Below are positions 1 to 13,889 of a stretch of DNA of 64,000 nt, in pieces. Made by a program: the position numbers and the translations under genes. The stretch's first letter is position 1. Each line of letters opens with the position of its first letter. The notes beneath the pieces were generated by a model. It was given only the letters and a program-made list of their open reading frames with translations, had not been told where the DNA came from and ran no database searches. This DNA is from Auanema rhodensis (lineage: Eukaryota > Nematoda > Chromadorea > Rhabditida > Rhabditidae): contig OZ059899.1 in assembly GCA_964057225.1 (NCBI GenBank), positions 17,988,501 to 18,052,500 of the forward strand, written 5' to 3'.

Positions 1-176
1 ACGTGTACATTTAATTAGCATAAATTAAAGTTCACGTAAATTTCAAAGTCATGGTTACCATGAACCAATATCAATAAAAATTTGTTTTTAGACTAATATG
101 GACATGGGGAATCTAATGTTGAAAACCGCATCTCTTTATCTTTCACGTGAAGCGAGTTACATACCAAGTGCACACC
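1..176 (+). repeat. Representative satellite A monomer with internal landmarks
   Basis: Landmarks, in monomer phase. Phases 11-30 hold the subfamily-diagnostic segment (TTAATTAGCATAAATTAAAG in A1, TTATGTAGCATAAAATAAAG in A2). Phases 31-40 hold TTCACGTAAA. The segment CATGGTTACCATG is a 13-bp near-palindrome containing a GGTTACC site. Phases about 66-107 hold a quasi-palindrome whose arms begin near CCATG and end near CATGG, around an A-tract and T-tract core. Phases 142-151 hold the perfect 10-bp palindrome TTCACGTGAA. A second CACGTG spans the monomer boundary (last base plus first five). The most variable sites are the second CACGTG (ACGTG, ACTTG, ATGTG or GCGTG), the CAATA/CAGTA segment, and the short stretch after GGGGAATCTAAT. 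Confidence 0.9.
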
Positions 177-1629
177 GCGTGTACATTTAATTAGCATAAA
201 TTGAAGTTCACGTAAATTTCAAAGTCATGGTTACCATGCACCAATATCAATAAAAATTTGTTTTTAGACTAATATGGACATGGGGAATCTAATTGTGAAA
301 ACCGCATCTCCTTATCTTTCACGTGAAGCGAGTTACATACCAAGTGCACATCACTTGTACATTTAATTAGCATAAATTAAAGTTCACGTAAAATTCAAAG
401 TCATGGTTACCATGCACCAATATCAATAAAAATTTGTTTTTAGACTAATATGGACATGGGGAATCTAATTTTGAAAACCGCATCTTTTTATCTTTCACGT
501 GAAGCGAGTTACATACCGAGTGCACACCATGTGTACATTTAATTAGCATAAATTAAAGTTCACGTAAATTTCAAAATCATGGTTACCATGCACCAATATC
601 AGTAAAAAACTGTTTTTAGACTAATATGGACATGGGGAATCTAATTTTAAAAACCGCATCTCTTTATCTTTCACGTGAAGCGAGTTACATACCAAGTGCA
701 CATCACGTGTACATTTAATTAGCATAAATTAAAGTTCACGTAAATTTCAAAGTCATGGTTACCATGCATCAATATCAGTAAAAAATTGTTTTCAGACTAA
801 TATGGACATGGGGAATCTAATTTTAAAAACCGCATCTCTTTATCTTTCACGTGAAGCGAGTTACATACGGAGTGCACACCACGTGTACATTTAATTAGCA
901 TAAATTAAAGTTCACGTAAATTTCAAAATCATGGTTACCATGCACCAATATCAGTAAAAAACTGTTTTTAGACTAATATGGACATGGGGAATCTAATTTT
1001 GGAAACCGCATCTCTTTATCTTTCACGTGAAGCGAGTTACATACCAAGTGCACATCACGTGTACATTTAATTAGCATAAATTAAAGTTCACGTAGATTTC
1101 AAAGTCATGGTTACCATGCACCAATATCAATAAAAATTTGTTTTTAGACTAATATGGACATGGGGAATCTAATTGTGAAAACCGCATCTCCTTATCTTTC
1201 ACGTGAAGCGAGTTACATACCAAGTGCACATCACTTGTACATTTAATTAGCATAAATTAAAGTTCACGTAAATTTCAAAGTCATGGTTACCATGCACCAA
1301 TATCAGTAAAAAATTGTTTTCAGACTAATATGGACATGGGGAATCTAATTTTAAAAACCGCATCTCTTTATCTTTCACGTGAAGCGAGTTACATACCGAG
1401 TGCACACCACGTGTACATTTAATTAGCATAAATTAAAGTTCACGTAAATTTCAAAGTCATGGTTACCATGCATCAATATCAATAAAAATTTGTTTTTAGA
1501 CTAATATGGACATGGGGAGTCTAATTTTGAAAACCGCATCTCTTTATCTTTCACGTGAAGCAAGTTACATACCAAGTGCACATCACGTGTACATTTAATT
1601 AGCATAAATTAAAGTTCACGTAAAATTCA

Positions 1630-3826
1630 AAGTCATGGTTACCATGCACCAATATCAATAAAAATTTGTTTTTAGACTAATATGGACATGGGGAATCTAA
1701 TTTTGAAAACCGCATCTCTTTATCTTTCACGTGAAGCGAGTTACATACCAAGTGCACACCGCGTGTACATTTAATTAGCATAAATTGAAGTTCACGTAAA
1801 TTTCAAAGTCATGGTTACCATGCACCAATATCAATAAAAATTTGTTTTTAGACTAATATGGACATGGGGAATCTAATTGTGAAAACCGCATCTCCTTATC
1901 TTTCACGTGAAGCGAGTTACATACCAAGTGCACATCACTTGTACATTTAATTAGCATAAATTAAAGTTCACGTAAAATTCAAAGTCATGGTTACCATGCA
2001 CCAATATCAATAAAAATTTGTTTTTAGACTAATATGGACATGGGGAATCTAATTTTGAAAACCGCATCTCTTTATCTTTCACGTGAAGCGAGTTACATAC
2101 CGAGTGCACACCATGTGTACATTTAATTAGCATAAATTAAAGTTCACGTAAATTTCAAAATCATGGTTACCATGCACCAATATCAGTAAAAAACTGTTTT
2201 TAGACTAATATGGACATGGGGAATCTAATTTTAAAAACCGCATCTCTTTATCTTTCACGTGAAGCGAGTTACATACCAAGTGCACATCACGTGTACATTT
2301 AATTAGCATAAATTAAAGTTCACGTAAATTTCAAAGTCATGGTTACCATGCACCAATATCAGTAAAAAATTGTTTTCAGACTAATATGGACATGGGGAAT
2401 CTAATTTTAAAAACCGCATCTCTTTATCTTTCACGTGAAGCGAGTTACATACGGAGTGCACACCACGTGTACATTTAATTAGCATAAATTAAAGTTCACG
2501 TAAATTTCAAAGTCATGGTTACCATGCACCAATATCAATAAAAATTTGTTTTTAGACTAATATGGACATGGGGAATCTAATTTTGAAAACGGCATCTCTT
2601 TATCTTTCACGTGAAGCGAGTTACATACCAAGTGCACATCACGTGTACATTTAATTAGCATAAATTAAAGTTCACGTAGATTTCAAAGTCATGGTTACCA
2701 TGCACCAATATCAATAAAAATTTGTTTTTAGACTAATATGGACATGGGGAATCTAATTTTGAAAACCGCATCTCTTTATCTTTCACGTGAAGCGAGTTAC
2801 ATACCAAGTGCACACCGCGTGTACATTTAATTAGCATAAATTGAAGTTCACGTAAATTTCAAAGTCATGGTTACCATGCACCAATATCAATAAAAATTTG
2901 TTTTTAGACTAATATGGACATGGGGAATCTAATTGTGAAAACCGCATCTCCTTATCTTTCACGTGAAGCGAGTTACATACCAAGTGCACATCACTTGTAC
3001 ATTTAATTAGCATAAATTAAAGTTCACGTAAAATTCAAAGTCATGGTTACCATGCACCAATATCAATAAAAATTTGTTTTTAGACTAATATGGACATGGG
3101 GAATCTAATTTTGAAAACCGCATCTCTTTATCTTTCACGTGAAGCGAGTTACATACCGAGTGCACACCATGTGTACATTTAATTAGCATAAATTAAAGTT
3201 CACGTAAATTTCAAAATCATGGTTACCATGCACCAATATCAGTAAAAAACTGTTTTTAGACTAATATGGACATGGGGAATCTAATTTTAAAAACCGCATC
3301 TCTTTATCTTTCACGTGAAGCGAGTTACATACCAAGTGCACATCACGTGTACATTTAATTAGCATAAATTAAAGTTCACGTAAATTTCAAAGTCATGGTT
3401 ACCATGCACCAATATCAGTAAAAAATTGTTTTCAGACTAATATGGACATGGGGAATCTAATTTTAAAAACCGCATCTCTTTATCTTTCACGTGAAGCGAG
3501 TTACATACGGAGTGCACACCACGTGTACATTTAATTAGCATAAATTAAAGTTCACGTAAATTTCAAAGTCATGGTTACCATGCACCAATATCAATAAAAA
3601 TTTGTTTTTAGACTAATATGGACATGGGGAATCTAATTTTGAAAACGGCATCTCTTTATCTTTCACGTGAAGCGAGTTACATACCAAGTGCACATCACGT
3701 GTACATTTAATTAGCATAAATTAAAGTTCACGTAGATTTCAAAGTCATGGTTACCATGCACCAATATCAATAAAAATTTGTTTTTAGACTAATATGGACA
3801 TGGGGAATCTAATTTTGAAAACGGCA
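1630..3826 (+). repeat. Tandem 6-monomer higher-order repeat in satellite A (1,056-bp shift)
   Basis: The monomer series starting at 1761 (GCGTG start with TTGAAG, then ACTTG, then ATGTG, then the TTGTTTTCAG type, then AAAACGGC, then CGTAGATTTC) recurs in the same order from 2817. The match runs from about 1,630 to 2,770 against about 2,686 to 3,826. It stops where GAAAACC is replaced by GAAAACG. A third, more diverged copy of the first four monomers lies at 177-930, 1,584 bp upstream of the first. The ordered recurrence of linked variants is the definition of a higher-order repeat. Confidence 0.85.
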
Positions 3827-6800
3827 TCTCTTTATCTTTCACGTGAAGCGAGTTACATACCAAGTGCACATCACGTGTACATTTAATTAGCATAAATTAA
3901 AGTTCACGTAGATTTCAAAGTCATGGTTACCATGCACCAATATCAATAAAAATTTGTTTTTAGACTAATATGGACATGGGGAATCTAATTGTGAAAACCG
4001 CATCTCCTTATCTTTCACGTGAAGCGAGTTACATACCAAGTGCACATCACTTGTACATTTAATTAGCATAAATTAAAGTTCACGTAAATTTCAAAGTCAT
4101 GGTTACCATGCACCAATATCAGTAAAAAATTGTTTTCAGACTAATATGGACATGGGGAATCTAATTTTAAAAACCGCATCTCTTTATCTTTCACGTGAAG
4201 CGAGTTACATACCGAGTGCACACCACGTGTACATTTAATTAGCATAAATTAAAGTTCACGTAAATTTCAAAGTCATGGTTACCATGCACCAATATCAATA
4301 AAAATTTGTTTTTAGACTAATATGGACATGGGGAGTCTAATTTTAAAAACCGCATCTCTTTATCTTTCACGTGAAGCGAGTTACATACCGAGTGCACACC
4401 ACGTGTACATTTAATTAGCATAAATTAAAGTTCACGTAAAATTCAAAGTCATGGTTACCATGCACCAATATCAATAAAAACTTGTTTTTAGACTAATATG
4501 GACATGGGGAATCTATTTTTGAAAACCGCATCTCTTTATCTTTCACGTGAAGCGAGTTACATACCGAGTGCACACCACGTGTACGTTTAATTAGCATAAA
4601 TTAAAGTTCACGTAAAATTCAAAGTCATGGTTACCATGCACCAATATCAATAAAAATTTGTTTTTAGACTAATATGGACATGGGGAATCTAATTTTGAAA
4701 ACCGCATCTCTTTATCTTTCACGTGAAGCGAGTTACATACCGAGTGCACACCATGTGTACATTTAATTAGCATAAATTAAAGTTCACGTAAATTTCAAAA
4801 TCATGGTTACCATGCACCAATATCAGTAAAAAACTGTTTTTAGACTAATATGGACATGGGGAATCTAATTTTGGAAACCGCATCTCTTTTTCTTTCACGT
4901 GAAGCGAGATACATACCGAGTGCACACCACGTGTACATTTATATAGCATAAAATAAAGTTCACGTAAATTTCAAAGTCATGGTTACCATGCACCAATATC
5001 GATAAAAATTTGTTTTTAGACTAATATGGACATGGGGAATCTAATTGGGAAAACCTCATCTCTTTATCTTTCACGTGAAGCGAGTTACATACCAAGTGCA
5101 CATCACTTGTACATTTAATTAGCATAAATTAAAGTTCACGTAAATTTCAAAGTTATGGTTACCATGCACCAATATCAATAAAAATTTGTTTTAAGACTAA
5201 TATGGACATGGGGAATCTAATTTTGAAAACCGCATCTCTTTATCTTTCACGTGAAGCAAGTTACATACCAAGTGCACATCACGTGTACATTTAATTAACA
5301 TAAATTAAAGTTCACGTAAATTTCAAAGTCATGGTTACCATGCACCAATATCAATAAAAATTTGTTTTAAGACTAATATGGACATGGGGAATCTAATTTT
5401 GAAAACCGCATCTCTTTATCTTTCACGTGAAGCAAGTTACATACCAAGTGCACATCACGTGTACATTTAATTAGCATAAATTAAAGTTCACGTAAATTTC
5501 AAAGTCATGGTTACCATGAACCAATATCAATAAAAATTTGTTTTTAGACTAATATGGACATGGGGAATCTAATTTTGAAAACCGCATCTCTTTATCTTCC
5601 ACGTGAAGCGAGTTACATACCAAGTGCACACCGCGTGTACATTTAATTAGCATAAATTGAAGTTCACGTAAATTTCAAAGTCATGGTTACCATGCACCAA
5701 TATCAATAAAAATTTGTTTTTAGACTAATATGGACATGGGGAATCTAATTGTGAAAACCGCATCTCCTTATCTTTCACGTGAAGCGAGTTACATACCAAG
5801 TGCACATCACTTGTACATTTAATTAGCATAAATTAAAGTTCACGTAAATTTCAAAGTTATGGTTACCATGCACCAATATCAATAAAAATTTGTTTTAAGA
5901 CTAATATGGACATGGGGAATCTAATTTTGAAAACCGCATCTCTTTATCTTTCACGTGAAGCAAGTTACATACCAAGTGCACATCACGTGTACATTTAATT
6001 AGCATAAATTAAAGTTCACGTAAATTTCAAAGTCATGGTTACCATGCACCAATATCAATAAAAATTTGTTTTAAGACTAATATGGACATGGGGAATCTAA
6101 TTTTGAAAACGGCATCTCTTTATCTTTCACGTGAAGCGAGTTACATACCAAGTGCACATCACGTGTACATTTAATTAGCATAAATTAAAGTTCACGTAGA
6201 TTTCAAAGTCATGGTTACCATGCACCAATATCAATAAAAATTTGTTTTTAGACTAATATGGACATGGGGAATCTAATTGTGAAAACCGCATCTCCTTATC
6301 TTTCACGTGAAGCGAGTTACATACCGAGTGCACACCACGTGTACATTTAATTAGCATAAATTAAAGTTCACGTAAATTTCAAAGTCATGGTTACCATGCA
6401 CCAATATCAATAAAAATTTGTTTTTAGACTAATATGGACATGGGGAATCTAAGTTTAAAAACCGCATCTCTTTATCTTTCACGTGAAGCGAGTTACATAC
6501 CGAGTGCACACCACGTGTACATTTAATTAGCATAAATTAAAGTTCACGTAAATTTCAAAGTCATGGTTACCATGCACCAATATCAAAAAAAATTTGTTTT
6601 TAGACTAATATGGACATGGGGAGTCTAATTTTAAAAACCGCATCTCTTTATCTTTCACGTGAAGCGAGTTACATACCGAGTGCACACCACGTGTACATTT
6701 AATTAGCATAAATTAAAGTTCACGTAAAATTCAAAGTCATGGTTACCATGCACCAATATCAATAAAAACTTGTTTTTAGACTAATATGGACATGGGGAAT

Positions 6801-9800
6801 CTATTTTTGAAAACCGCATCTCTTTATCTTTCACGTGAAGCGAGTTACATACCGAGTGCACACCACGTGTACGTTTAATTAGCATAAATTAAAGTTCACG
6901 TAAAATTCAAAGTCATGGTTACCATGCACCAATATCAATAAAAATTTGTTTTTAGACTAATATGGACATGGGGAATCTAATTTTGAAAACCGCATCTCTT
7001 TATCTTTCACGTGAAGCGAGTTACATACCGAGTGCACACCATGTGTACATTTAATTAGCATAAATTAAAGTTCACGTAAATTTCAAAATCATGGTTACCA
7101 TGCACCAATATCAGTAAAAAACTGTTTTTAGACTAATATGGACATGGGGAATCTAATTTTGGAAACCGCATCTCTTTTTCTTTCACGTGAAGCGAGATAC
7201 ATACCGAGTGCACACCACGTGTACATTTATGTAGCATAAAATAAAGTTCACGTAAATTTCAAAGTCATGGTTACCATGCACCAATATCAATAAAAATTTG
7301 TTTTTAGACTAATATGGACATGGGGAATCTAAGTTTAAAAACCGCATCTCTTTATCTTTCACGTGAAGCGAGTTACATACCAAGTGCACATCACTTGTAC
7401 ATTTAATTAGCATAAATTAAAGTTCACGTAAATTTCAAAGTTATGGTTACCATGCACCAATATCAATAAAAATTTGTTTTTAGACTAATATGGACATGGG
7501 GAATCTAATTTTGAAAACCGCATCTCTTTATCTTACACGTGAAGCGAGTTACATACCGAGTGCACACCACGTGTACGTTTAATTAGCATAAATTAAAGTT
7601 CACGTAAATTTCAAAATCATGGTTACCATGCACCAATATCAGTAAAAAACTGTTTTTAGACTAATATGGACATGGGGAATCTAATTTTGGAAACCGCATC
7701 TCTTTATCTTTCACGTGAAGCGAGATACATACCGAGTGTACACCACGTGTACATTTAATTAGCATAAATTAAAGTTCACGTAAATTTCAAAGTCATGGTT
7801 ACCATGCACCAATATCAATAAAAATTTGTTTTAAGACTAATATGGACATGGGGAATCTAATTTTGAAAACCGCATCTCTTTATCTTTCACGTGAAGCAAG
7901 TTACATACCAAGTGCACATCACGTGTACATTTAATTAGCATAAATTAAAGTTCACGTAAATTTCAAAGTCATGGTTACCATGAACCAATATCAATAAAAA
8001 TTTGTTTTTAGACTAATATGGACATGGGGAATCTAATTTTGAAAACCGCATCTCTTTATCTTTCACGTGAAGCGAGTTACATACCAAGTGCACACCGCGT
8101 GTACATTTAATTAGCATAAATTGAAGTTCACGTAAATTTCAAAGTCATGGTTACCATGCACCAATATCAATAAAAATTTGTTTTTAGACTAATATGGACA
8201 TGGGGAATCTAATTGTGAAAACCGCATCTCCTTATCTTTCACGTGAAGCGAGTTACATACCAAGTGCACATCACTTGTACATTTAATTAGCATAAATTAA
8301 AGTTCACGTAAAATTCAAAGTCATGGTTACCATGCACCAATATCAATAAAAATTTGTTTTTAGACTAATATGGACATGGGGAATCTAATTTTGAAAACCG
8401 CATCTCTTTATCTTTCACGTGAAGCGAGTTACATACCGAGTGCACACCATGTGTACATTTAATTAGCATAAATTAAAGTTCACGTAAATTTGAAAATCAT
8501 GGTTACCATGCACCAATATCAGTAAAAAACTGTTTTTAGACTAATATGGACATGGGGAATCTAATTTTGGAAACCGCATCTCTTTTTCTTTCACGTGAAG
8601 CGAGATACATACCGAGTGCACACCACGTGTACATTTATGTAGCATAAAATAAAGTTCACGTAAATTTCAAAGTCATGGTTACCATGCACCAATATCGATA
8701 AAAATTTGTTTTTAGACTAATATGGACATGGGGAATCTAATTGGGAAAACCTCATCTCTTTATCTTTCACGTGAAGCGAGTTACATACCGGGTGCACACC
8801 ACGTGTACATTTAATTAGCATAAATTAAAGTTCACGTAAATTTCAAAGTCATGGTTACCATGCACCAATATCAATAAAAATTTGTTTTAAGACTAATATG
8901 GACATGGGGAATCTAATTTTGAAAACCGCATCTCTTTATCTTTCACGTGAAGCAAGTTACATACCAAGTGCACATCACGTGTACATTTAATTAGCATAAA
9001 TTAAAGTTCACGTAAATTTCAAAGTCATGGTTACCATGCACCAATATCGATAAAAATTTGTTTTTAGACTAATATGGACATGGGGAATCTAATTGGGAAA
9101 ACCTCATCTCTTTATCTTTCACGTGAAGCGAGTTACATACCAAGTGCACACCACGTGTACATTTATGTAGCATAAAATAAAGTTCACGTAAATTTCAAAG
9201 TCATGGTTACCATGCACCAATATCGATAAAAATTTGTTTTTAGACTAATATGGACATGGGGAATCTAATTGGGAAAACCTCATCTCTTTATCTTTCACGT
9301 GAAGCGAGTTACATACCGGGTGCACACCACGTGTACATTTAATTAGCATAAATTAAAGTTCACGTAAATTTCAAAGTCATGGTTACCATGCACCAATATC
9401 AATAAAAATTTGTTTTAAGACTAATATGGACATGGGGAATCTAATTTTGAAAACCGCATCTCTTTATCTTTCACGTGAAGCAAGTTACATACCAAGTGCA
9501 CATCACGTGTACATTTAATTAGCATAAATTAAAGTTCACGTAAATTTCAAAGTCATGGTTACCATGCACCAATATCAATAAAAATTTGTTTTAAGACTAA
9601 TATGGACATGGGGAATCTAATTTTGAAAACCGCATCTCTTTATCTTTCACGTGAAGCAAGTTACATACCAAGTGCACATCACGTGTACATTTAATTAGCA
9701 TAAATTAAAGTTCACGTAAATTTCAAAGTCATGGTTACCATGCACCAATATCAATAAAAATTTGTTTTTAGACTAATATGGACATGGGGAATCTAATTGT

Positions 9801-12800
9801 GAGAACTGCATCTCTTTATCTTTCACGTGAAGCGAGTTACATACCAAGTGCACATCACGTGTACATTTAATTAGCATAAATTAAAGTTCACGTAAATTTC
9901 AAAGTCATGGTTACCATGCACCAATATCAATAAAAATTTGTTTTTAGACTAATATGGACATGGGGAATCTAATTTTGAGAACTGCATCTCTTTATCTTTC
10001 ACGTGAAGCGAGTTACATACCAAGTGCACATCACGTGTACATTTAATTAGCATAAATTAAAGTTCACGTAAATTTCAAAGTCATGGTTACCATGCACCAA
10101 TATCAATAAAAATTTGTTTTTAGACTAATATGGACATGGGGAATCTAATTTCGAAAACCGCATCTTTTTATCTTTCACGTGAAGCGAGATACATACCGAG
10201 TGCACACCACGTGTACATTTATGTAGCATAAAATAAAGTTCACGTAAATTTCAAAGTCATGGTTACCATGCACCAATATCAATAAAAATTTGTTTTTAGA
10301 CTAATATGGACATGGGGAATCTAATTTTGAGAACTGCATCTCTTTATCTTTCACGTGAAGCGAGTTACATACCAAGTGCACACCATGTGTACATTTAATT
10401 AGCATAAATTAAAGTTCACGTAAATTTGAAAATCATGGTTACCATGCACCAATATCAGTAAAAAACTGTTTTTAGACTAATATGGACATGGGGAATCTAA
10501 TTTTGGAAACCGCATCTCTTTTTCTTTCACGTGAAGCGAGATACATACCGAGTGCACACCACGTGTACATTTATGTAGCATAAAATAAAGTTCACGTAAA
10601 TTTCAAAGTCATGGTTACCATGCACCAATATCGATAAAAATTTGTTTTTAGACTAATATGGACATGGGGAATCTTATTTTGGAAACCGCATCTCTTTATC
10701 TTTCACGTGAAGCGAGATACATACCGAGTGCACACCACGTGTACATTTATGTAGCATAAAATAAAGTTCACGTAAATTTCAAAATCATGGTTACCATGCA
10801 CCAATATCAGTAAAAAACTGTTTTTAGACTAATATGGACATGGGGAATCTAATTTTGGAAACCGCATCTCTTTATCTTTCACGTGAAGCGAGATACATAC
10901 CGAGTGCACACCACGTGTACATTTATGTAGCATAAAATAAAGTTCACGTAAATTTCAAAGTCATGGTTACCATGCACCAATATCAATAAAAATTTGTTTT
11001 TAGACTAATATGGACATGGGGAATCTAATTTTGAGAACTGCATCTCTTTATCTTTCACGTGAAGCGAGTTACATACCAAGTGCACATCACGTGTACATTT
11101 AATTAGCATAAATTAAAGTTCACGTAAATTTCAAAGTCATGGTTACCATGCACCAATATCAATAAAAATTTGTTTTAAGACTAATATGGACATGGGGAAT
11201 CTAATTTTGAAAACCGCATCTCTTTATCTTTCACGTGAAGCAAGTTACATACCAAGTGCACATCACGTGTACATTTAATTAGCATAAATTAAAGTTCACG
11301 TAAATTTCAAAGTCATGGTTACCATGCACCAATATCAATAAAAATTTGTTTTTAGACTAATATGGACATGGGGAATCTAATTTTGAGAACTGCATCTCTT
11401 TATCTTTCACGTGAAGCGAGTTACATACCAAGTGCACATCACGTGTACATTTAATTAGCATAAATTAAAGTTCACGTAAATTTCAAAGTCATGGTTACCA
11501 TGCACCAATATCAATAAAAATTTGTTTTTAGACTAATATGGACATGGGGAATCTAATTTCGAAAACCGCATCTCTTTATCTTTCACGTGAAGCGAGTTAC
11601 ATACCGAGTGCACACCATGTGTACATTTAATTAGCATAAATTAAAGTTCACGTAAATTTCAAAATCATGGTTACCATGCACCAATATCAGTAAAAAACTG
11701 TTTTTAGACTAATATGGACATGGGGAATCTAATTTTGGAAACCGCATCTCTTTATCTTTCACGTGAAGCGAGTTACATACCAAGTGCACATCACTTGTAC
11801 ATTTAATTAGCATAAATTAAAGTTCACGTAAATTTCAAAATCATGGTTACCATGCACCAATATCAGTAAAAAACTGTTTTTAGACTAATATGGACATGGG
11901 GAATCTAATTTTGGAAACCGCATCTCTTTATCTTTCACGTGAAGCGAGATACATACCGAGTGTACACCACGTGTACATTTAATTAGCATAAATTAAAGTT
12001 CACGTAGATTTCAAAGTCATGGTTACCATGCACCAATATCAATAAAAATTTGTTTTTAGACTAATATGGACATGGGGAATCTAATTGTGAAAACCGCATC
12101 TCCTTATCTTTCACGTGAAGCGAGTTACATACCGAGTGCACACCACGTGTACATTTAATTAGCATAAATTAAAGTTCACGTAAATTTCAAAATCATGGTT
12201 ACCATGCACCAATATCAGTGAAAATTTGTTTTTAGACTAATATGGACATGAAGAATCTAATTTTGAGAACTGCATCTCTTTATCTTTCACGTGAAGCGAG
12301 TTACATACCAAGTGCACATCACGTGTACATTTAATTAGCATAAATTAAAGTTCACGTAAATTTCAAAGTCATGGTTACCATGCACCAATATCAATAAAAA
12401 TTTGTTTCTAGACTAATATGGACATGGGGAATCTAATTTTGAGAACTGCATCTTTTTATCTTTCACGTGAAGCGAGTTACATACCAAGTGCACATCACTT
12501 GTACATTTAATTAGCATAAATTAAAGTTCACGTAAATTTCAAAGTCATGGTTACCATGCACCAATATCAGTAAAAAATTGTTTTCAGACTAATATGGACA
12601 TGGGGAATCTAATTTTAAAAACCGCATCTCTTTATCTTTCACGTGAAGCGAGTTACATACGGAGTGCACACCACGTGTACATTTAATTAGCATAAATTAA
12701 AGTTCACGTAAATTTCAAAGTCATGGTTACCATGCACCAATATCAATAAAAATTTGTTTTTAGACTAATATGGACATGGGGAATCTAATTTTGAAAACGG

Positions 12801-13889
12801 CATCTCTTTATCTTTCACGTGAAGCGAGTTACATACCAAGTGCACATCACGTGTACATTTAATTAGCATAAATTAAAGTTCACGTAGATTTCAAAGTCAT
12901 GGTTACCATGCACCAATATCAATAAAAATTTGTTTTTAGACTAATATGGACATGGGGAATCTAATTGTGAAAACCGCATCTCCTTATCTTTCACGTGAAG
13001 CGAGTTACATACCAAGTGCACATCACTTGTACATTTAATTAGCATAAATTAAAGTTCACGTAAATTTCAAAGTCATGGTTACCATGCACCAATATCAGTA
13101 AAAAATTGTTTTCAGACTAATATGGACATGGGGAATCTAATTTTAAAAACCGCATCTCTTTATCTTTCACGTGAAGCGAGTTACATACGGAGTGCACACC
13201 ACGTGTACATTTAATTAGCATAAATTAAAGTTCACGTAAAATTCAAAGTCATGGTTACCATGCACCAATATCAATAAAAATTTGTTTTTAGACTAATATG
13301 GACATGGGGAATCTAATTTTGAAAACGGCATCTCTTTATCTTTCACGTGAAGCGAGTTACATACCAAGTGCACATCACGTGTACATTTAATTAGCATAAA
13401 TTAAAGTTCACGTAGATTTCAAAGTCATGGTTACCATGCACCAATATCAATAAAAATTTGTTTTTAGACTAATATGGACATGGGGAATCTAATTGTGAAA
13501 ACCGCATCTCCTTATCTTTCACGTGAAGCGAGTTACATACCAAGTGCACATCACTTGTACATTTAATTAGCATAAATTAAAGTTCACGTAAATTTCAAAG
13601 TCATGGTTACCATGCACCAATATCAGTAAAAAATTGTTTTCAGACTAATATGGACATGGGGAATCTAATTTTAAAAACCGCATCTCTTTATCTTTCACGT
13701 GAAGCGAGTTACATACCGAGTGCACACCACGTGTACATTTAATTAGCATAAATTAAAGTTCACGTAAAATTCAAAGTCATGGTTACCATGCACCAATATC
13801 AATAAAAACTTGTTTTTAGACTAATATGGACATGGGGAATCTATTTTTAAAAACCGCATCTCTTTATCTTTCACGTGAAGCGAGTTACA

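Noticed and set aside
48-60. CATGGTTACCATG as a distinct protein-binding operator
   Set aside because: It is a conserved near-palindrome in almost every A monomer, but so is most of the surrounding sequence. Conservation alone does not single it out, so it is listed only as a landmark.
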